From: Burkholderia sp. 9120
GTDB taxonomy: Bacteria; Pseudomonadota; Gammaproteobacteria; Burkholderiales; Burkholderiaceae
NCBI RefSeq assembly: GCF_000745015.1
Contig: NZ_JQNA01000001.1
Span: 1-64,000, forward strand
Direction: 5' to 3'
DNA: 64,000 nt
Part shown: positions 9,387-18,352 of the stretch, piece after piece
Position numbering within the stretch: the first letter of the stretch is position 1
How the letters are laid out: each line of letters starts with the position of its first letter
Program-made: the position numbers and the translations under genes
The notes under the pieces: generated by a model
Databases searched by the model: none
The model's input: only the letters and a program-made list of their open reading frames with translations
Told to the model about the DNA's origin: nothing

Positions 9387-10190
9387 TTACGGCCGCTCGC
9401 CACGCTCCAGGCGCGCTTCGATGTCATACACCACCGGCATCAGATCCGCGACGCTGTCGATCACATAATGCGCGCCGGCCGCCTGCAATTTCTGAATCGC
9501 CGCCTTGCGCCGCCGGGCGAACTCGGCCGGCGCCAGGGCCTTGACGTCGTCTTCGGCCATACCGAACGCGTTGCCGCTCACCGCGACGCCGACCGCCCAC
9601 GTGCCGCCGTTGATGCCTTCTTCAATGCCGACCTCGGTGTCGTCCACCTTGATCGCCTCTTTGGCGCGCCACACGCCGAGCGCCGGCAAGGTCTTGTAGA
9701 TCATGTACGGTGACGGCCGGCCTTCCGGCGTATCGCCGGTGCAGACGATGCTGTCCGGCGAAAAGCCCTGCTCGGCCGCGCCCGGCACGATCTCGGCCAT
9801 GATCTCGCGGGTGTAGCCGGTGGTCGTGCCGATGCGGATATCGTCGCCGCGCAGCGCGCTCGCCACGGCCGCGACACCCGGAATCACCGAACTGTAGCTC
9901 GCCGCCACCGCGATGTTCTTCGGCACGAAGACGTCGTAGACCGCGTCGATATCCGCTTCGCCCGGCGCGTGGCCATACTTGTCCGCCCACGCCTGCGCGA
10001 CGCGCGGCAATGCCATCAACGCCGCGATATGCGGGCGCTTGGCCATGCCCATCGGACCGCGCGCTTCGTCGACCGAGATCGACACGCCGAACTGTTCGAA
10101 GGTCTCGACGAAGGCGCCCATCGGCGCGAGAGAACCATAGTCGACCACCGTGCCGGCCCAGTCGAAAATCACTGCTTTGACGTGTTTCAT
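9387..10190 (-). CDS. phnX: Phosphonoacetaldehyde hydrolase (phosphonatase)
   Basis: A 267-aa HAD-superfamily enzyme splitting phosphonoacetaldehyde into acetaldehyde and phosphate. The nucleophile is Asp10 in FDWAGT. The Schiff-base lysine is Lys51 in GPMGMAKRPH, the feature separating phosphonatases from other HAD enzymes. Downstream HAD motifs TTTGYTREIM and KVDDTEVGIEEG are intact. The start at 10190 gives the usual MKHVKAVIFDWAG beginning. It lies 95 bp downstream of phnW on the same strand, the two-step 2-aminoethylphosphonate route, supplying C, N and P. Confidence 0.95.
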   Translation of the reverse strand: MKHVKAVIFDWAGTVVDYGSLAPMGAFVETFEQFGVSISVDEARGPMGMAKRPHIAALMALPRVAQAWADKYGHAPGEADIDAVYDVFVPKNIAVAASYSSVIPGVAAVASALRGDDIRIGTTTGYTREIMAEIVPGAAEQGFSPDSIVCTGDTPEGRPSPYMIYKTLPALGVWRAKEAIKVDDTEVGIEEGINGGTWAVGVAVSGNAFGMAEDDVKALAPAEFARRRKAAIQKLQAAGAHYVIDSVADLMPVVYDIEARLERGERP

Positions 10191-10285
10191 TTCACTTCGA
10201 TCCTTTGATATTGCCCAGCCGCGCGCAGCGTGCCGCGCGGTTGATGACCCGCTATCCTTGCGTGTTCCGCCGACGTCCGGCGCAT

Positions 10286-11512
10286 TCAGTCCGCGTCCGC
10301 CAACGCCTTGCGTTCTTCGAGCGCGGCGGCCGGCGGCTCGGCGCCAGGCACGCCCATCTCTCGCAGCGAACTGGCGCAAGCCCGCACCACGGCGCGCATG
10401 ACGTGCTCATCCACCTGACCGATACAGCCGATGCGAAAGCTGTCCGCCACCGTCAATTTGCCCGGATAGATGATGAAACCCTGGTGCTTCATCGATTCGT
10501 AAAAGCGCTCGAAGCGGAACGACGGATGCGCCGGCGCAAAAAACGTCACGATGATCGGCGAGCGCCAGCGCGCGTTCAGCAGCGGCTCGAAACCGAGCTT
10601 GCCCATGCCGGCGACCAGCACGTCGCGATTGTTCGCGTAACGCGCGAGACGTCCGGCCTGGCCGCCTTCGAGCTTGTGCAAGCGCAGCGCCTCGATAAAC
10701 GCAGCCACGGTGTGCGTGGGCGGCGTAAAACGCCACTGCCCGGTGCGGTTCATCACGTCCCACTGATCGTAGACGTCGAGCGCGAGCGAATGGCTGCGGC
10801 CCTTCGCTTCCTGCAACGCGCTTTTACGAGCGATCACGAAACCGAACCCCGGCACGCCTTCGATACATTTATTCGCCGACGAAACGAACGCCTCGCACGG
10901 AATCTGCCGCACGTCGAGCGGCACCGCGCCGAACGCGCTCATCGAATCGATCAGCAGTTTGCGGCCCTGCTTCGCGGTGGCGGCGGCGATCTCTTCGATC
11001 GGATTGAGAATCCCCGAGCTGGTCTCGCAATGCACCGCGACCACATGCGTGATGCTCGGATCGGCGGCCAGCAGACGTTCGACCTCGGCGCCGCGCGGCG
11101 GCAGGTAGTCGCCCTTGTCGAGCACGGTGGCGCTGCGGCCGAGATAGCCGAGCGTGGTGGCGATGCGCTTGCCGTACGCGCCGTTGGCGAGCACCAGCGC
11201 ATGGCCGTCGCGCGGAATCAGGCTGCCGAGCATGGCCTCGACGCAGTAACTGCCGCTGCCCTGCAACGGCACGCAATCGTAGTCGCCGGCCGTATCGCCC
11301 GCGATCTCCAGCAGGCTGGCGCGCAGTTGCGCGGTCATGGCGCGGAAATCGCCATCCCACGAGCCCCAGTCGCGCAGCATCGCCTCTTTGGTCGAGAGCG
11401 CCGTGGTGAGCGGGCCCGGCGTCAACAGATACGGCTCGCCTTTGGCCGGCGCCGCACACATGAAGGTCTCTGCCGGGGACGCTGCGATGGGACGGTCGAT
11501 CACGCTGTGCAT
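10286..11512 (-). CDS. phnW: 2-aminoethylphosphonate--pyruvate transaminase
   Basis: A 408-aa class V PLP aminotransferase converting 2-aminoethylphosphonate and pyruvate to phosphonoacetaldehyde and alanine. Family marks are YLLTPGPLTT near the N-terminus, LQGSGSYCVEAMLGSL, IDSMSAFG and the PLP lysine in SSANKCIEGVPGFGFV. About 20 residues precede the usual core and the C-terminus carries an Ala/Glu-rich tail. The start at 11512 is preferred over upstream ones that run into the promoter region. It is first in a unit with phnX and divergent from a LysR gene. Confidence 0.95.
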   Translation of the reverse strand: MHSVIDRPIAASPAETFMCAAPAKGEPYLLTPGPLTTALSTKEAMLRDWGSWDGDFRAMTAQLRASLLEIAGDTAGDYDCVPLQGSGSYCVEAMLGSLIPRDGHALVLANGAYGKRIATTLGYLGRSATVLDKGDYLPPRGAEVERLLAADPSITHVVAVHCETSSGILNPIEEIAAATAKQGRKLLIDSMSAFGAVPLDVRQIPCEAFVSSANKCIEGVPGFGFVIARKSALQEAKGRSHSLALDVYDQWDVMNRTGQWRFTPPTHTVAAFIEALRLHKLEGGQAGRLARYANNRDVLVAGMGKLGFEPLLNARWRSPIIVTFFAPAHPSFRFERFYESMKHQGFIIYPGKLTVADSFRIGCIGQVDEHVMRAVVRACASSLREMGVPGAEPPAAALEERKALADAD

Positions 11513-11578
11513 GGCCGGAATCTCCGATAACGCTGTTTCGATGACTGACACAGTAGCGAAACTTAGTCCATCGGTAAA

Positions 11579-11593
11579 ATCGATATAATCGAT
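11579..11593. promoter_or_regulatory. Dyad overlapping a -10 box in the phnW/LysR region
   Basis: ATCGAT, a 3-bp spacer ATA, then ATCGAT form an inverted repeat. It contains a consensus TATAAT (11584-11589) reading towards the LysR gene, 42 bp before its GTG. A regulator bound there would block the LysR promoter. No convincing -35 was seen at 17 bp. Confidence 0.5.
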
Positions 11594-11631
11594 GCAGGTA
11601 TCGCAAAAACTTATCACTCAGCGAGGCACAG

Positions 11632-12513
11632 GTGCAATACGCGCAATTGCGGGCGTTTCATGCGGTCGCGGAACACGGCGGCTTTTCCAAAGCGGCGCAG
11701 GCGCTGTCGCTCACGCAACCGGCGGTGTCGGACCACGTGCGACGGCTGGAGCAGGATTACGGCGTCAAACTGTTCGAGCGCGGGCCGCGCGGTGTCGAAA
11801 CCACGGAGCTCGGTCTGCGTCTGTTCGCGGTCACGCGGCATATGCTGAGTGGCGAGCGCGACGCGCGGCAACTGCTTGAATCGGCGGGCGGGCTGGAGTC
11901 CGGTTCGCTCTCGATCGTGGCCGACGCACCCGATCTGGCGGTCGCGCTGATCGGCGCGTTTCGCAAGCTGCATCCGGGAATCGTCGTGACGCTGTCGATC
12001 GCCAACGCGGCGGACTGCATGCAGCGCGTGCTGTCGAGCGCGGTGGACGCCGCCATTACCGCCGCGCCGCAAGTGCACAGCCGGCTGGAGGCGCGGGTGT
12101 TGCGGCGCGATCCGCTGGTGGCGATGGTGCCGGCGAATTATCCAGCGGCGAAGAAACGCAAGCTGAGCTACGCGGAACTGGTCCGGCAGCCGATGATTTT
12201 TCGCGAGCCGCAATCCGTCACGCAGCAGTTGCTCGAAACCGAGCTAGTGCGCGAGTCCTTGCAGGTCGAACCGGTGATGTATGTGGACGGCCGCGAAGCG
12301 CTTGAAGAAGCGGTCGCGCAAGGGCTGGGCGTAGGGGTGATCGCGCGCGCGGAATTCAAGGAGTCGCGGCGGATCCGCATGGTCCCGCTGCAGGATTGCC
12401 AGGTGCGGATGATCGAATCGCTGACGCGACTCGCCGAGCGGCCTGGATCGAACCTGCTCGATGCGTTGTTCGCGGTGGAGTTGCCGGAACCGGCGCCGCA
12501 TGTGGCGGGATAG
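11632..12513 (+). CDS. LysR-family regulator, probable control of phnW-phnX
   Basis: A 293-aa LysR protein starting at a GTG with a purine-rich stretch (GCGAGG) just before it. The helix-turn-helix is GGFSKAAQALSLTQPAVSDH at about residues 16-35. It is divergent from phnW with a 119-bp shared intergenic region, the usual arrangement of a LysR activator and its target, so 2-aminoethylphosphonate is the expected signal. That role is inferred from position only. Confidence 0.88.
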   Translation: MQYAQLRAFHAVAEHGGFSKAAQALSLTQPAVSDHVRRLEQDYGVKLFERGPRGVETTELGLRLFAVTRHMLSGERDARQLLESAGGLESGSLSIVADAPDLAVALIGAFRKLHPGIVVTLSIANAADCMQRVLSSAVDAAITAAPQVHSRLEARVLRRDPLVAMVPANYPAAKKRKLSYAELVRQPMIFREPQSVTQQLLETELVRESLQVEPVMYVDGREALEEAVAQGLGVGVIARAEFKESRRIRMVPLQDCQVRMIESLTRLAERPGSNLLDALFAVELPEPAPHVAG

Positions 12514-12531
12514 CGCGATAGCGCTATCGCG
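12514..12531. other. 18-bp perfect palindrome between convergent genes
   Basis: CGCGATAGCGCTATCGCG starts right after the LysR stop codon and reads the same on both strands. It could fold as a 7-bp stem with a 4-base loop. There is no U-tract on either side, so it is either a weak terminator for the two convergent genes or a protein-binding site. Confidence 0.5.
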
Positions 12532-12591
12532 GCATAAAACAGCGGCGGCGCCAAGACGTTTAAAAACCTCACGTCTCAGCGCCGCAACCAC

Positions 12592-13344
12592 TTAACGCGA
12601 GCCGCCGCTCGCAATCAGGCTTTCGCCCGTCACCCAGCGTGCGTCGTCCGACACGAGGAACGTCACCACGTCGGCGATATCGTCCGGCTGGCCGATGCGG
12701 CCAAGCGGCGTCGTGCTGAGCGCCCACGCTTCGAAATCGGAGTCAGCGCCGGTAATGCCCGCGCTATGCGTGCCTTCGGTCGCGACCATGCCCGGATTCA
12801 CCGAGTTCACGCGGATCTTGCGCGGACCGAGTTCGCGCGCGAGCGCGCCGGTAATGCCGTCCACCGCGCCCTTGGTCGCGGTATAAACCGCGCTGCCTGC
12901 CGGCGTGATACGGCTCACCACCGAACTGACGTTGACGATGCTGCCGCCTTCGCCGATATGTTTGACGGCCGCCTGCGTGACCAGCAGCACACCCAGCACG
13001 TTGACGTTGAAGTGCTTATGGAAATGCTCTTCGGTGATTGCTTCGATCGGTGCGAACGCGTACACGCCCGAGTTGTTGACCAGAATGTCCAGACGGCCAT
13101 ACGTTTCGACCGCCGCGTCGACGATACCTTGCGCGTCGGCCGCTTTGGACACGTCGCCGCCCACCGCCACCGCCTTGCCGCCCGCCGCAGTAATCGCGGC
13201 GACGACGTCGTCGGCACCCGCCTTGCTCGACGCATAGTTGACCACCACCGACGCACCTTGCGCAGCCAGCGCCTTCGCGATGGCCGCGCCGATACCTTTC
13301 GATGCGCCGGTTACCACTGCCACCTTACCTGTGAGCTTGCTCAT
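12592..13344 (-). CDS. SDR-family oxidoreductase (FabG-like)
   Basis: A 250-aa short-chain dehydrogenase with TGASKGIG (residues 12-19), NNSG, the catalytic Ser in VNVSSVVS and YTATK, and a C-terminal ASGGSR. The start at 13344 has a clear AAAGGA ribosome site, and the upstream part of the frame is not family-like. No partner enzyme is adjacent and there is no FabG operon context, so it is an accessory carbonyl reductase or alcohol dehydrogenase of unknown substrate. Confidence 0.88.
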   Translation of the reverse strand: MSKLTGKVAVVTGASKGIGAAIAKALAAQGASVVVNYASSKAGADDVVAAITAAGGKAVAVGGDVSKAADAQGIVDAAVETYGRLDILVNNSGVYAFAPIEAITEEHFHKHFNVNVLGVLLVTQAAVKHIGEGGSIVNVSSVVSRITPAGSAVYTATKGAVDGITGALARELGPRKIRVNSVNPGMVATEGTHSAGITGADSDFEAWALSTTPLGRIGQPDDIADVVTFLVSDDARWVTGESLIASGGSR

Positions 13345-13536
13345 GATCGTTTCCTTTAATGGGGTTTCGCGCCGGCCAGTTGCCGCGAAGAGTCGCGGTA
13401 CTGACCCCGATGAAGCCGATGAAGCCGGACATGCAATGGCGCTGTCACTGGAAACAATGTAGGCGGATATGCGTTGCGGATAAAGCGGTTGCAAACGAAC
13501 AGATACGTCGCTTGAGCAGAACAATCGGAAACGGAT

Positions 13537-13560
13537 GGCGCAAGCGTTACGCGTTGCGCC
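13537..13560 (-). other. GC-rich hairpin downstream of the deacetylase-like gene
   Basis: Arms GGCGCAA and TTGCGCC with a 10-base centre lie 27 bp past the stop of the minus-strand gene. The following minus-strand sequence is only weakly T-rich, so this is a possible but not convincing terminator. The rest of 13345-13587 shows no gene. Confidence 0.4.
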
Positions 13561-13587
13561 CGGAAAAATGTTATCGATCCGATTACA

Positions 13588-14610
13588 TTAACGCCTCGAA
13601 GCAAAGCCGCCGAAGAACGAACGCGCATTCGCATCCAGCGTTTCGATGTGATACCCGCCTTCCTGCACGATCAGCGTGGGTAGTTTCAATCCGCCGAGCT
13701 TGCTGCCTAATTCGCCGAAACCTTCGGTCGTCACGGCCACCATCGCTTGCGGGTCGTCCTTGTAGATGTCGAAGCCGAGCGCGACCACCAGCACATCTGG
13801 TTGAAAACGCGCGAGCGCGCCCAGCGCGGTATCGAGTTGCTCGAAGAACACCGCTTCCGGCGAACCGTGCGGCATCGGCAGATTGATGTTGTAGCCCTCG
13901 CCTTGCGCCGTACCGCGTTCGTCTTCGAAACCTGCGACCACCGGATAAAAATTGGTCGGGTCGCCGTGAATCGACGCATATAGCACGTCGTCGCGGTCGT
14001 AGAAAATCTCCTGAATTCCCTGCCCGTGATGCATGTCGGTATCGAGAATCGCCACGCGTCCATACCGCTGGCGCAGCGCCTGCGCGGCGACGGCCGCGTT
14101 GTTCAGATAGCAGAAACCGCCGGCCGCTTCGGCGCGCGCATGATGCCCCGGCGGACGGCACAGCGCATACGCTTCGCCCGCGCCGTCGAGCAACGCCTGC
14201 GCACCCGCCAGCGCACTTTGTGCGGACCAGTAGGCCGATTCGTAGGTGTGCTCGCCGACCGGGCAACTGCCGTCGGCCAGATAGCGCGCGGCTTGCGCGA
14301 GCACGCCGCGCAGCGGATTGTTCTCGCGGATATACACGTTCGACATCACTTCGTCGCCCCACTCCGCGGGCATCTTCTTCCACTCGCGGTGCGCTTCTTC
14401 GAGAAAGCGCAGATAGTTCGTGCCATGCACGGCGGCAAGCGGTGCGCTGCCGAAATCGGCCGGCTCGCGCACGTCGAAGCCGAGTTTTTTTGCTGCCTCG
14501 ACGAGCCGCAACGCGCGCTCGGGGACTTCCTGCGGCGTGCGCATCTGGCCGCGCGACAGATAGCTGCGCGGATGATGCTTCAACTGCGCCGGATGAAAAA
14601 ACGTCTGCAT
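13588..14610 (-). CDS. Histone-deacetylase-family amidohydrolase (acetylpolyamine type)
   Basis: A 340-aa zinc hydrolase of the arginase/deacetylase fold. Active-site motifs are RPPGHHA, GGFCYLNN and DTDMHHGQG, with the expected His pair and Asp/His zinc ligands, and a late GGYH with the transition-state residue replaced as in bacterial acetylpolyamine amidohydrolases. The start at 14610 gives the conserved MQTFFHPAQ opening. It is last of three minus-strand genes after a transporter and an M20 amidohydrolase, suggesting removal of an acyl group from an imported amide. Acetylpolyamine is only one possible substrate. Confidence 0.88.
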   Translation of the reverse strand: MQTFFHPAQLKHHPRSYLSRGQMRTPQEVPERALRLVEAAKKLGFDVREPADFGSAPLAAVHGTNYLRFLEEAHREWKKMPAEWGDEVMSNVYIRENNPLRGVLAQAARYLADGSCPVGEHTYESAYWSAQSALAGAQALLDGAGEAYALCRPPGHHARAEAAGGFCYLNNAAVAAQALRQRYGRVAILDTDMHHGQGIQEIFYDRDDVLYASIHGDPTNFYPVVAGFEDERGTAQGEGYNINLPMPHGSPEAVFFEQLDTALGALARFQPDVLVVALGFDIYKDDPQAMVAVTTEGFGELGSKLGGLKLPTLIVQEGGYHIETLDANARSFFGGFASRR

Positions 14611-14653
14611 CGTGAGATTCCTTGGTTCAGGCTGGTTCAGGCATTCAGATGTG

Positions 14654-15901
14654 TCACGCGAGCACCGGCGCAACCACTTTCGCGCGCGCCAGCACCGCAT
14701 TGAGCAACACGTTCGCGCCGGCGGTCACATCGGCGGGCAACGCGTCTTCGGCTTCGTTGTGCGAGAGGCCATCCACGCACGGAATGAAGACCATTGCGGT
14801 CGGCACATGGCGCGCCAGATGAATCGCATCATGCCCCGCACCGCTGACGATACGCTCATAGGTGTAGCCGAGTTGCCGCGTGGCGTCCTCGACCAGCGCC
14901 ACGCAGGCCGGATCGAACGGCGTGGCGGGACTCGTCCAGTAGGTCGAGATCGACGCCTGCACACCGCGCTGCGCGGCGACGCGTTCGAAGGCGGCGCGCA
15001 CGTCGCGCTCCATCGCGTCGATCTTCGTATCGTCGGGATGACGCAGGTCGACGGTGAACGCCGCCTTGCCCGCAATCGTATTGCGCGACGAATTCGGCAC
15101 GTCGATCTGGCCGATCGTAACGAGTCCGTGCGGCGCGTAACGCCCGGCGACGGCTTCGAGTTCGAGCGCCATCGCCGAGGCCGCGAAGAACGCGTCCTTG
15201 CGGTAAGGCATCGGCGTGGTGCCTGCATGCGCCGCCACGCCGCTCACGTCGATATCGAGCCAGCGGATCGATTGCCCGCCGGTCACGACGCCAATCGGAT
15301 GACCGTGGCTTTCGAGAATCGGCCCCTGTTCGATATGGGCTTCGAAATAGGCTTCGACGTCATTTGTCGTCAATTTTTCGGCATCACTCGTGCAGCCGCA
15401 CGCTTCGAGCGCGGCGGCGAGCGTCACGCCTTGCGCGTCCTGCGTGCGCAACGCGTCGGTCAACGGCGTCGCGCCGACGAACACCGCGGAGCCCAGCATC
15501 GCGGGCGTGAAACGCGCGCCTTCTTCATTCGTCCACGACACGACCTCGATCGGATGATGCGTGTGGATTCCCTGTTCATTCAGCGAGCGCACGACTTCGA
15601 GACCGGCCAGCACGCCATACACGCCGTCGAAACGGCCGCCCTCGGGTTGCGTATCCAGATGGCTGCCGATCAGGATCGGCTTCGCATCCGCATCCGTGCC
15701 TTCACGGCGCGCGAACAGGTTGCCGACCGCATCGGACCGCATCGTCATACCGGCCGCTTCGCACCATTCGGCGAACAGCGCGCGGCCGCGCCGATCTTCC
15801 TCCGTCAGCGCCAGCCGGCGCACGCCGCCACGCGCGGTCACGCCCACTTGCGCCATTGCCATCAAACTCGCCCACAGGCGTTGTCCATCGACTTTCAACA
15901 T
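14654..15901 (-). CDS. M20-family Zn hydrolase (N-carbamoyl-amino-acid / allantoate amidohydrolase type)
   Basis: A 415-aa dinuclear zinc peptidase-fold enzyme with GSHLDTQPEGGRFDG, the WTNEEGARF motif, EAHIEQGP and a late SGAGHDA. This set is typical of hydantoinase/carbamoylase-family (HyuC/AmaB/AllC) enzymes that release carbamate or ammonia from N-carbamoyl compounds. A 43-bp gap to the downstream deacetylase-like gene and 19 bp from the transporter support an operon. The exact substrate (N-carbamoyl amino acid, ureide or beta-ureidopropionate) cannot be chosen from sequence. Confidence 0.88.
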   Translation of the reverse strand: MLKVDGQRLWASLMAMAQVGVTARGGVRRLALTEEDRRGRALFAEWCEAAGMTMRSDAVGNLFARREGTDADAKPILIGSHLDTQPEGGRFDGVYGVLAGLEVVRSLNEQGIHTHHPIEVVSWTNEEGARFTPAMLGSAVFVGATPLTDALRTQDAQGVTLAAALEACGCTSDAEKLTTNDVEAYFEAHIEQGPILESHGHPIGVVTGGQSIRWLDIDVSGVAAHAGTTPMPYRKDAFFAASAMALELEAVAGRYAPHGLVTIGQIDVPNSSRNTIAGKAAFTVDLRHPDDTKIDAMERDVRAAFERVAAQRGVQASISTYWTSPATPFDPACVALVEDATRQLGYTYERIVSGAGHDAIHLARHVPTAMVFIPCVDGLSHNEAEDALPADVTAGANVLLNAVLARAKVVAPVLA

Positions 15902-15920
15902 CACGATTGTCCTCTTCGAT

Positions 15921-17231
15921 TCAACGTGCCGGCAGCGCTTCGGGCGCATCGGCGCGGCGGTGCTTGAGCGCATCGAGCGCGACGATGCACGACAGCGAAA
16001 TGCCCGCGAGACACGTATAAAACACCGCCAGCGGCCACCATTGCCCCACGAACTTGTGCGCGAGCCAGGTGCCCGCGAGCGGCGTCAAACCCCCGGCAAT
16101 CGCGCCGCACACCTGGTACGACAATGAAATCGCGGAATAGCGCACGCGCACCGGAAACACACCGCTGACAAAGCCCGCGATCACCGAATAAAAGCTCGCC
16201 ATGCACACCACCGCCAGCGCGATACCGATGATCATCGAGCCGCGATTGCCGCTCTGCACGAGCGTAAACATCGGATACGGCGACAGCATCGCGGCGAACG
16301 CGGCGAGTTTCAGAAAACGCGCACTGCCGAGTTTTTCAGCGAGCAAAGCGGCGAGCGGCTGCGCCAGAAACTGGATGATCGCCACCGCGAACAGGCAGTC
16401 GAGAATCAGCGACTTCGACACGCCGACGTTCTGCGTGGTGTACGAAATCATGAACGTGTTGGTGAAATACACGCCGGCAATCCCGATCGTATTCGCGCCG
16501 ATGCACAACGCGACGAGCGCGCCGGACGAGCGGAACACCTCGGCGATCGGCAACTCGACGGTGCGCTTCGCCGCTTTCTCGCGCGCGAATTCCGGCGACT
16601 CGTTCACGCCCATCCGGATGAAAATGCCGACCGCGAGCAGCACCGCGCTCGCCAGAAACGGCAGGCGCCAACCGTAAGCCAGGAAATCGTCATGCGGCAT
16701 GGCGGTCACGGCGCGAAACGCGATCAGCGACAGAATCAGGCCAGCCGGACTGCCTAGTTGCGCGAACGACGCGAAGAACGTGCGCCGCCCTTGCGGCGCG
16801 TGCTCGCCCGCCATCAGCACGGCGCCGCCCCATTCGCCGCCGACCGCGATGCCTTGCACCACCCGCAGCAACACCAGCAGCACGGGCGCCAGCATGCCGA
16901 CCTTCGTGTAGGCCGGCAGCAGGCCGACGCATACGGTTGCCACGCCCATCATCATCAGCGTGGTCATCAGCGCCTTCTTGCGGCCGATCCGGTCGCCCAG
17001 GTGGCCGAAAATCACGCCGCCCAGCGGCCGCGCGAAGAAGCCGACCGCGAAGGTCGCGAACGACGCCATCGTGCTGACGAACGGATCGTGCGACGGGAAA
17101 TACAACTCGCCGAACACCAGCGCGGCGGCCGTGGCGTAGATATAAAAGTCGTACCACTCGATCATGGTGCCGATGAAAGCGGCGCTGGCCGCTCGCACAG
17201 GCTGGCGGGTCGGGGCGGTCGAAGTGTTCAT
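15921..17231 (-). CDS. MFS transporter, metabolite:H+ symporter (MHS) family
   Basis: A 436-aa inner-membrane protein with about 12 hydrophobic segments. The MHS signature IEWYDFYIY falls near residue 24 and the MFS loop motif GHLGDRIGRKK near 77-87, with VVQGIAVGGEWGGAVLM in helix 4. The family imports organic acids and zwitterions such as proline, betaine and alpha-ketoglutarate with protons. As the first gene before two amide hydrolases and divergent from a LysR gene, it most likely imports their substrate. Confidence 0.9.
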   Translation of the reverse strand: MNTSTAPTRQPVRAASAAFIGTMIEWYDFYIYATAAALVFGELYFPSHDPFVSTMASFATFAVGFFARPLGGVIFGHLGDRIGRKKALMTTLMMMGVATVCVGLLPAYTKVGMLAPVLLVLLRVVQGIAVGGEWGGAVLMAGEHAPQGRRTFFASFAQLGSPAGLILSLIAFRAVTAMPHDDFLAYGWRLPFLASAVLLAVGIFIRMGVNESPEFAREKAAKRTVELPIAEVFRSSGALVALCIGANTIGIAGVYFTNTFMISYTTQNVGVSKSLILDCLFAVAIIQFLAQPLAALLAEKLGSARFLKLAAFAAMLSPYPMFTLVQSGNRGSMIIGIALAVVCMASFYSVIAGFVSGVFPVRVRYSAISLSYQVCGAIAGGLTPLAGTWLAHKFVGQWWPLAVFYTCLAGISLSCIVALDALKHRRADAPEALPAR

Positions 17232-17276
17232 GGCGGCTCCTCAGTTGTTATTCCGGATGGATATCTGTCGAGGGCT

Positions 17277-17330
17277 TTTATCGCCATCCATAAAACATTA
17301 GTCAAATTTCGGTTTATTATCTTGACTATA
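17277..17330. promoter_or_regulatory. Promoter and LysR-type dyad in the transporter/LysR region
   Basis: On the minus strand, TTGACT (17300-17305) and GATAAA (17277-17282) are 17 bp apart, a plausible sigma-70 promoter for the transporter operon. The -35 is part of an inverted repeat ATTAGTCAA (17297-17305) / TTGACTATA (17322-17330), so the divergent LysR product could act directly at this promoter. Confidence 0.5.
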
Positions 17331-17380
17331 AATCTGGCTAATACCTCAGCCCTACTTTGCCGACCCACCGAGGCGAACCG

Positions 17381-18349
17381 ATGACCCAACTGCGCGCGGA
17401 CGTCACGCGTTTTCTGAACGACCGGCTCGACTGGAACCTGCTGCGCACCTTTCTCGTGATCATGCAGGAGCGCAGCGTGAGTCGCGCGGCGGCGCGTTTG
17501 CATCTCACGCAGCCCGCGGTCAGCCAGGCGCTCAAGCGGCTCGAAGACACGCTCGGGCGCACGCTGATCCAGCGCCGTGGTCCGCACTTCGAACCCACGC
17601 GCGCCGGTGAAGAGGTGTATCGCATCGCGAGCGATATCTACGGCCACATGTCGCGGCTCGAAACCGAACTCGACGATCGCAGCGACGACATCACCGGTTC
17701 GATCCGGCTGCTGAGCGTGAGCCGGATCGACTCGGGCGTCTACGACGAATTCCTCGCGGAATTCCACAAGACGTATCCGCGGGTGGATTTGCAGATCGAG
17801 GTGATGCGTTCGTCGGACATCATCTCGTCGCTGTTGCAGAAGACCGCGACCGCCGGGCTCGGACTGTGCCGCACGCCGGTCGACAAACTCGAACAGCGCT
17901 GTTTTCTGCGGCAACGGTATGCGCTTTTCTGCGGCCGGCATCATCGGCTGTTCGGGCGGCATGCGCTGTCGGTCGATCAGTTACTGGCGGAAAATTTCGT
18001 GTCGTTCACCAGCGATCAGATCGGCGACAGCCTGTCGCCGCTCACCGTGTTTCGCGATCAGCGCGGTTTTACGGGGCGCATCGTGGCCGCGTCGCCGAGT
18101 CTCGACGAAGTGCGGCGGCTGATCTTCGCGGGTTATGGCATCGGCTGTTTGCCGGAGCACATCGTGCGTGACGATCTCGCGCAACAGCGGCTGTGGCGTC
18201 TGCCGCCCGATGAAGGTCTGGTCGATGTCGATATCGATCTGCTGTGGCTGCGCGCGCGCAAGATGAATGCGGCCGAGCAGGCGTTTCTCGACGGCATGGA
18301 GCGCACGATGCAGCGCTATGCGCTGCCGGAGCGGCTCGCGCCGCGTTGA
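17381..18349 (+). CDS. LysR-family transcriptional regulator
   Basis: A 322-aa LysR protein. The start at 17381 has a GAGGCG ribosome site; the DNA-binding part begins about 20 residues in (LDWNLLRTFLVIMQERSVSRAA). The helix-turn-helix runs over about residues 37-56. It is divergent from the MHS transporter operon, with a dyad over that operon's -35, so it is the likely regulator of the amide-uptake genes. Confidence 0.9.
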   Translation: MTQLRADVTRFLNDRLDWNLLRTFLVIMQERSVSRAAARLHLTQPAVSQALKRLEDTLGRTLIQRRGPHFEPTRAGEEVYRIASDIYGHMSRLETELDDRSDDITGSIRLLSVSRIDSGVYDEFLAEFHKTYPRVDLQIEVMRSSDIISSLLQKTATAGLGLCRTPVDKLEQRCFLRQRYALFCGRHHRLFGRHALSVDQLLAENFVSFTSDQIGDSLSPLTVFRDQRGFTGRIVAASPSLDEVRRLIFAGYGIGCLPEHIVRDDLAQQRLWRLPPDEGLVDVDIDLLWLRARKMNAAEQAFLDGMERTMQRYALPERLAPR

Positions 18350-18352
18350 GCT

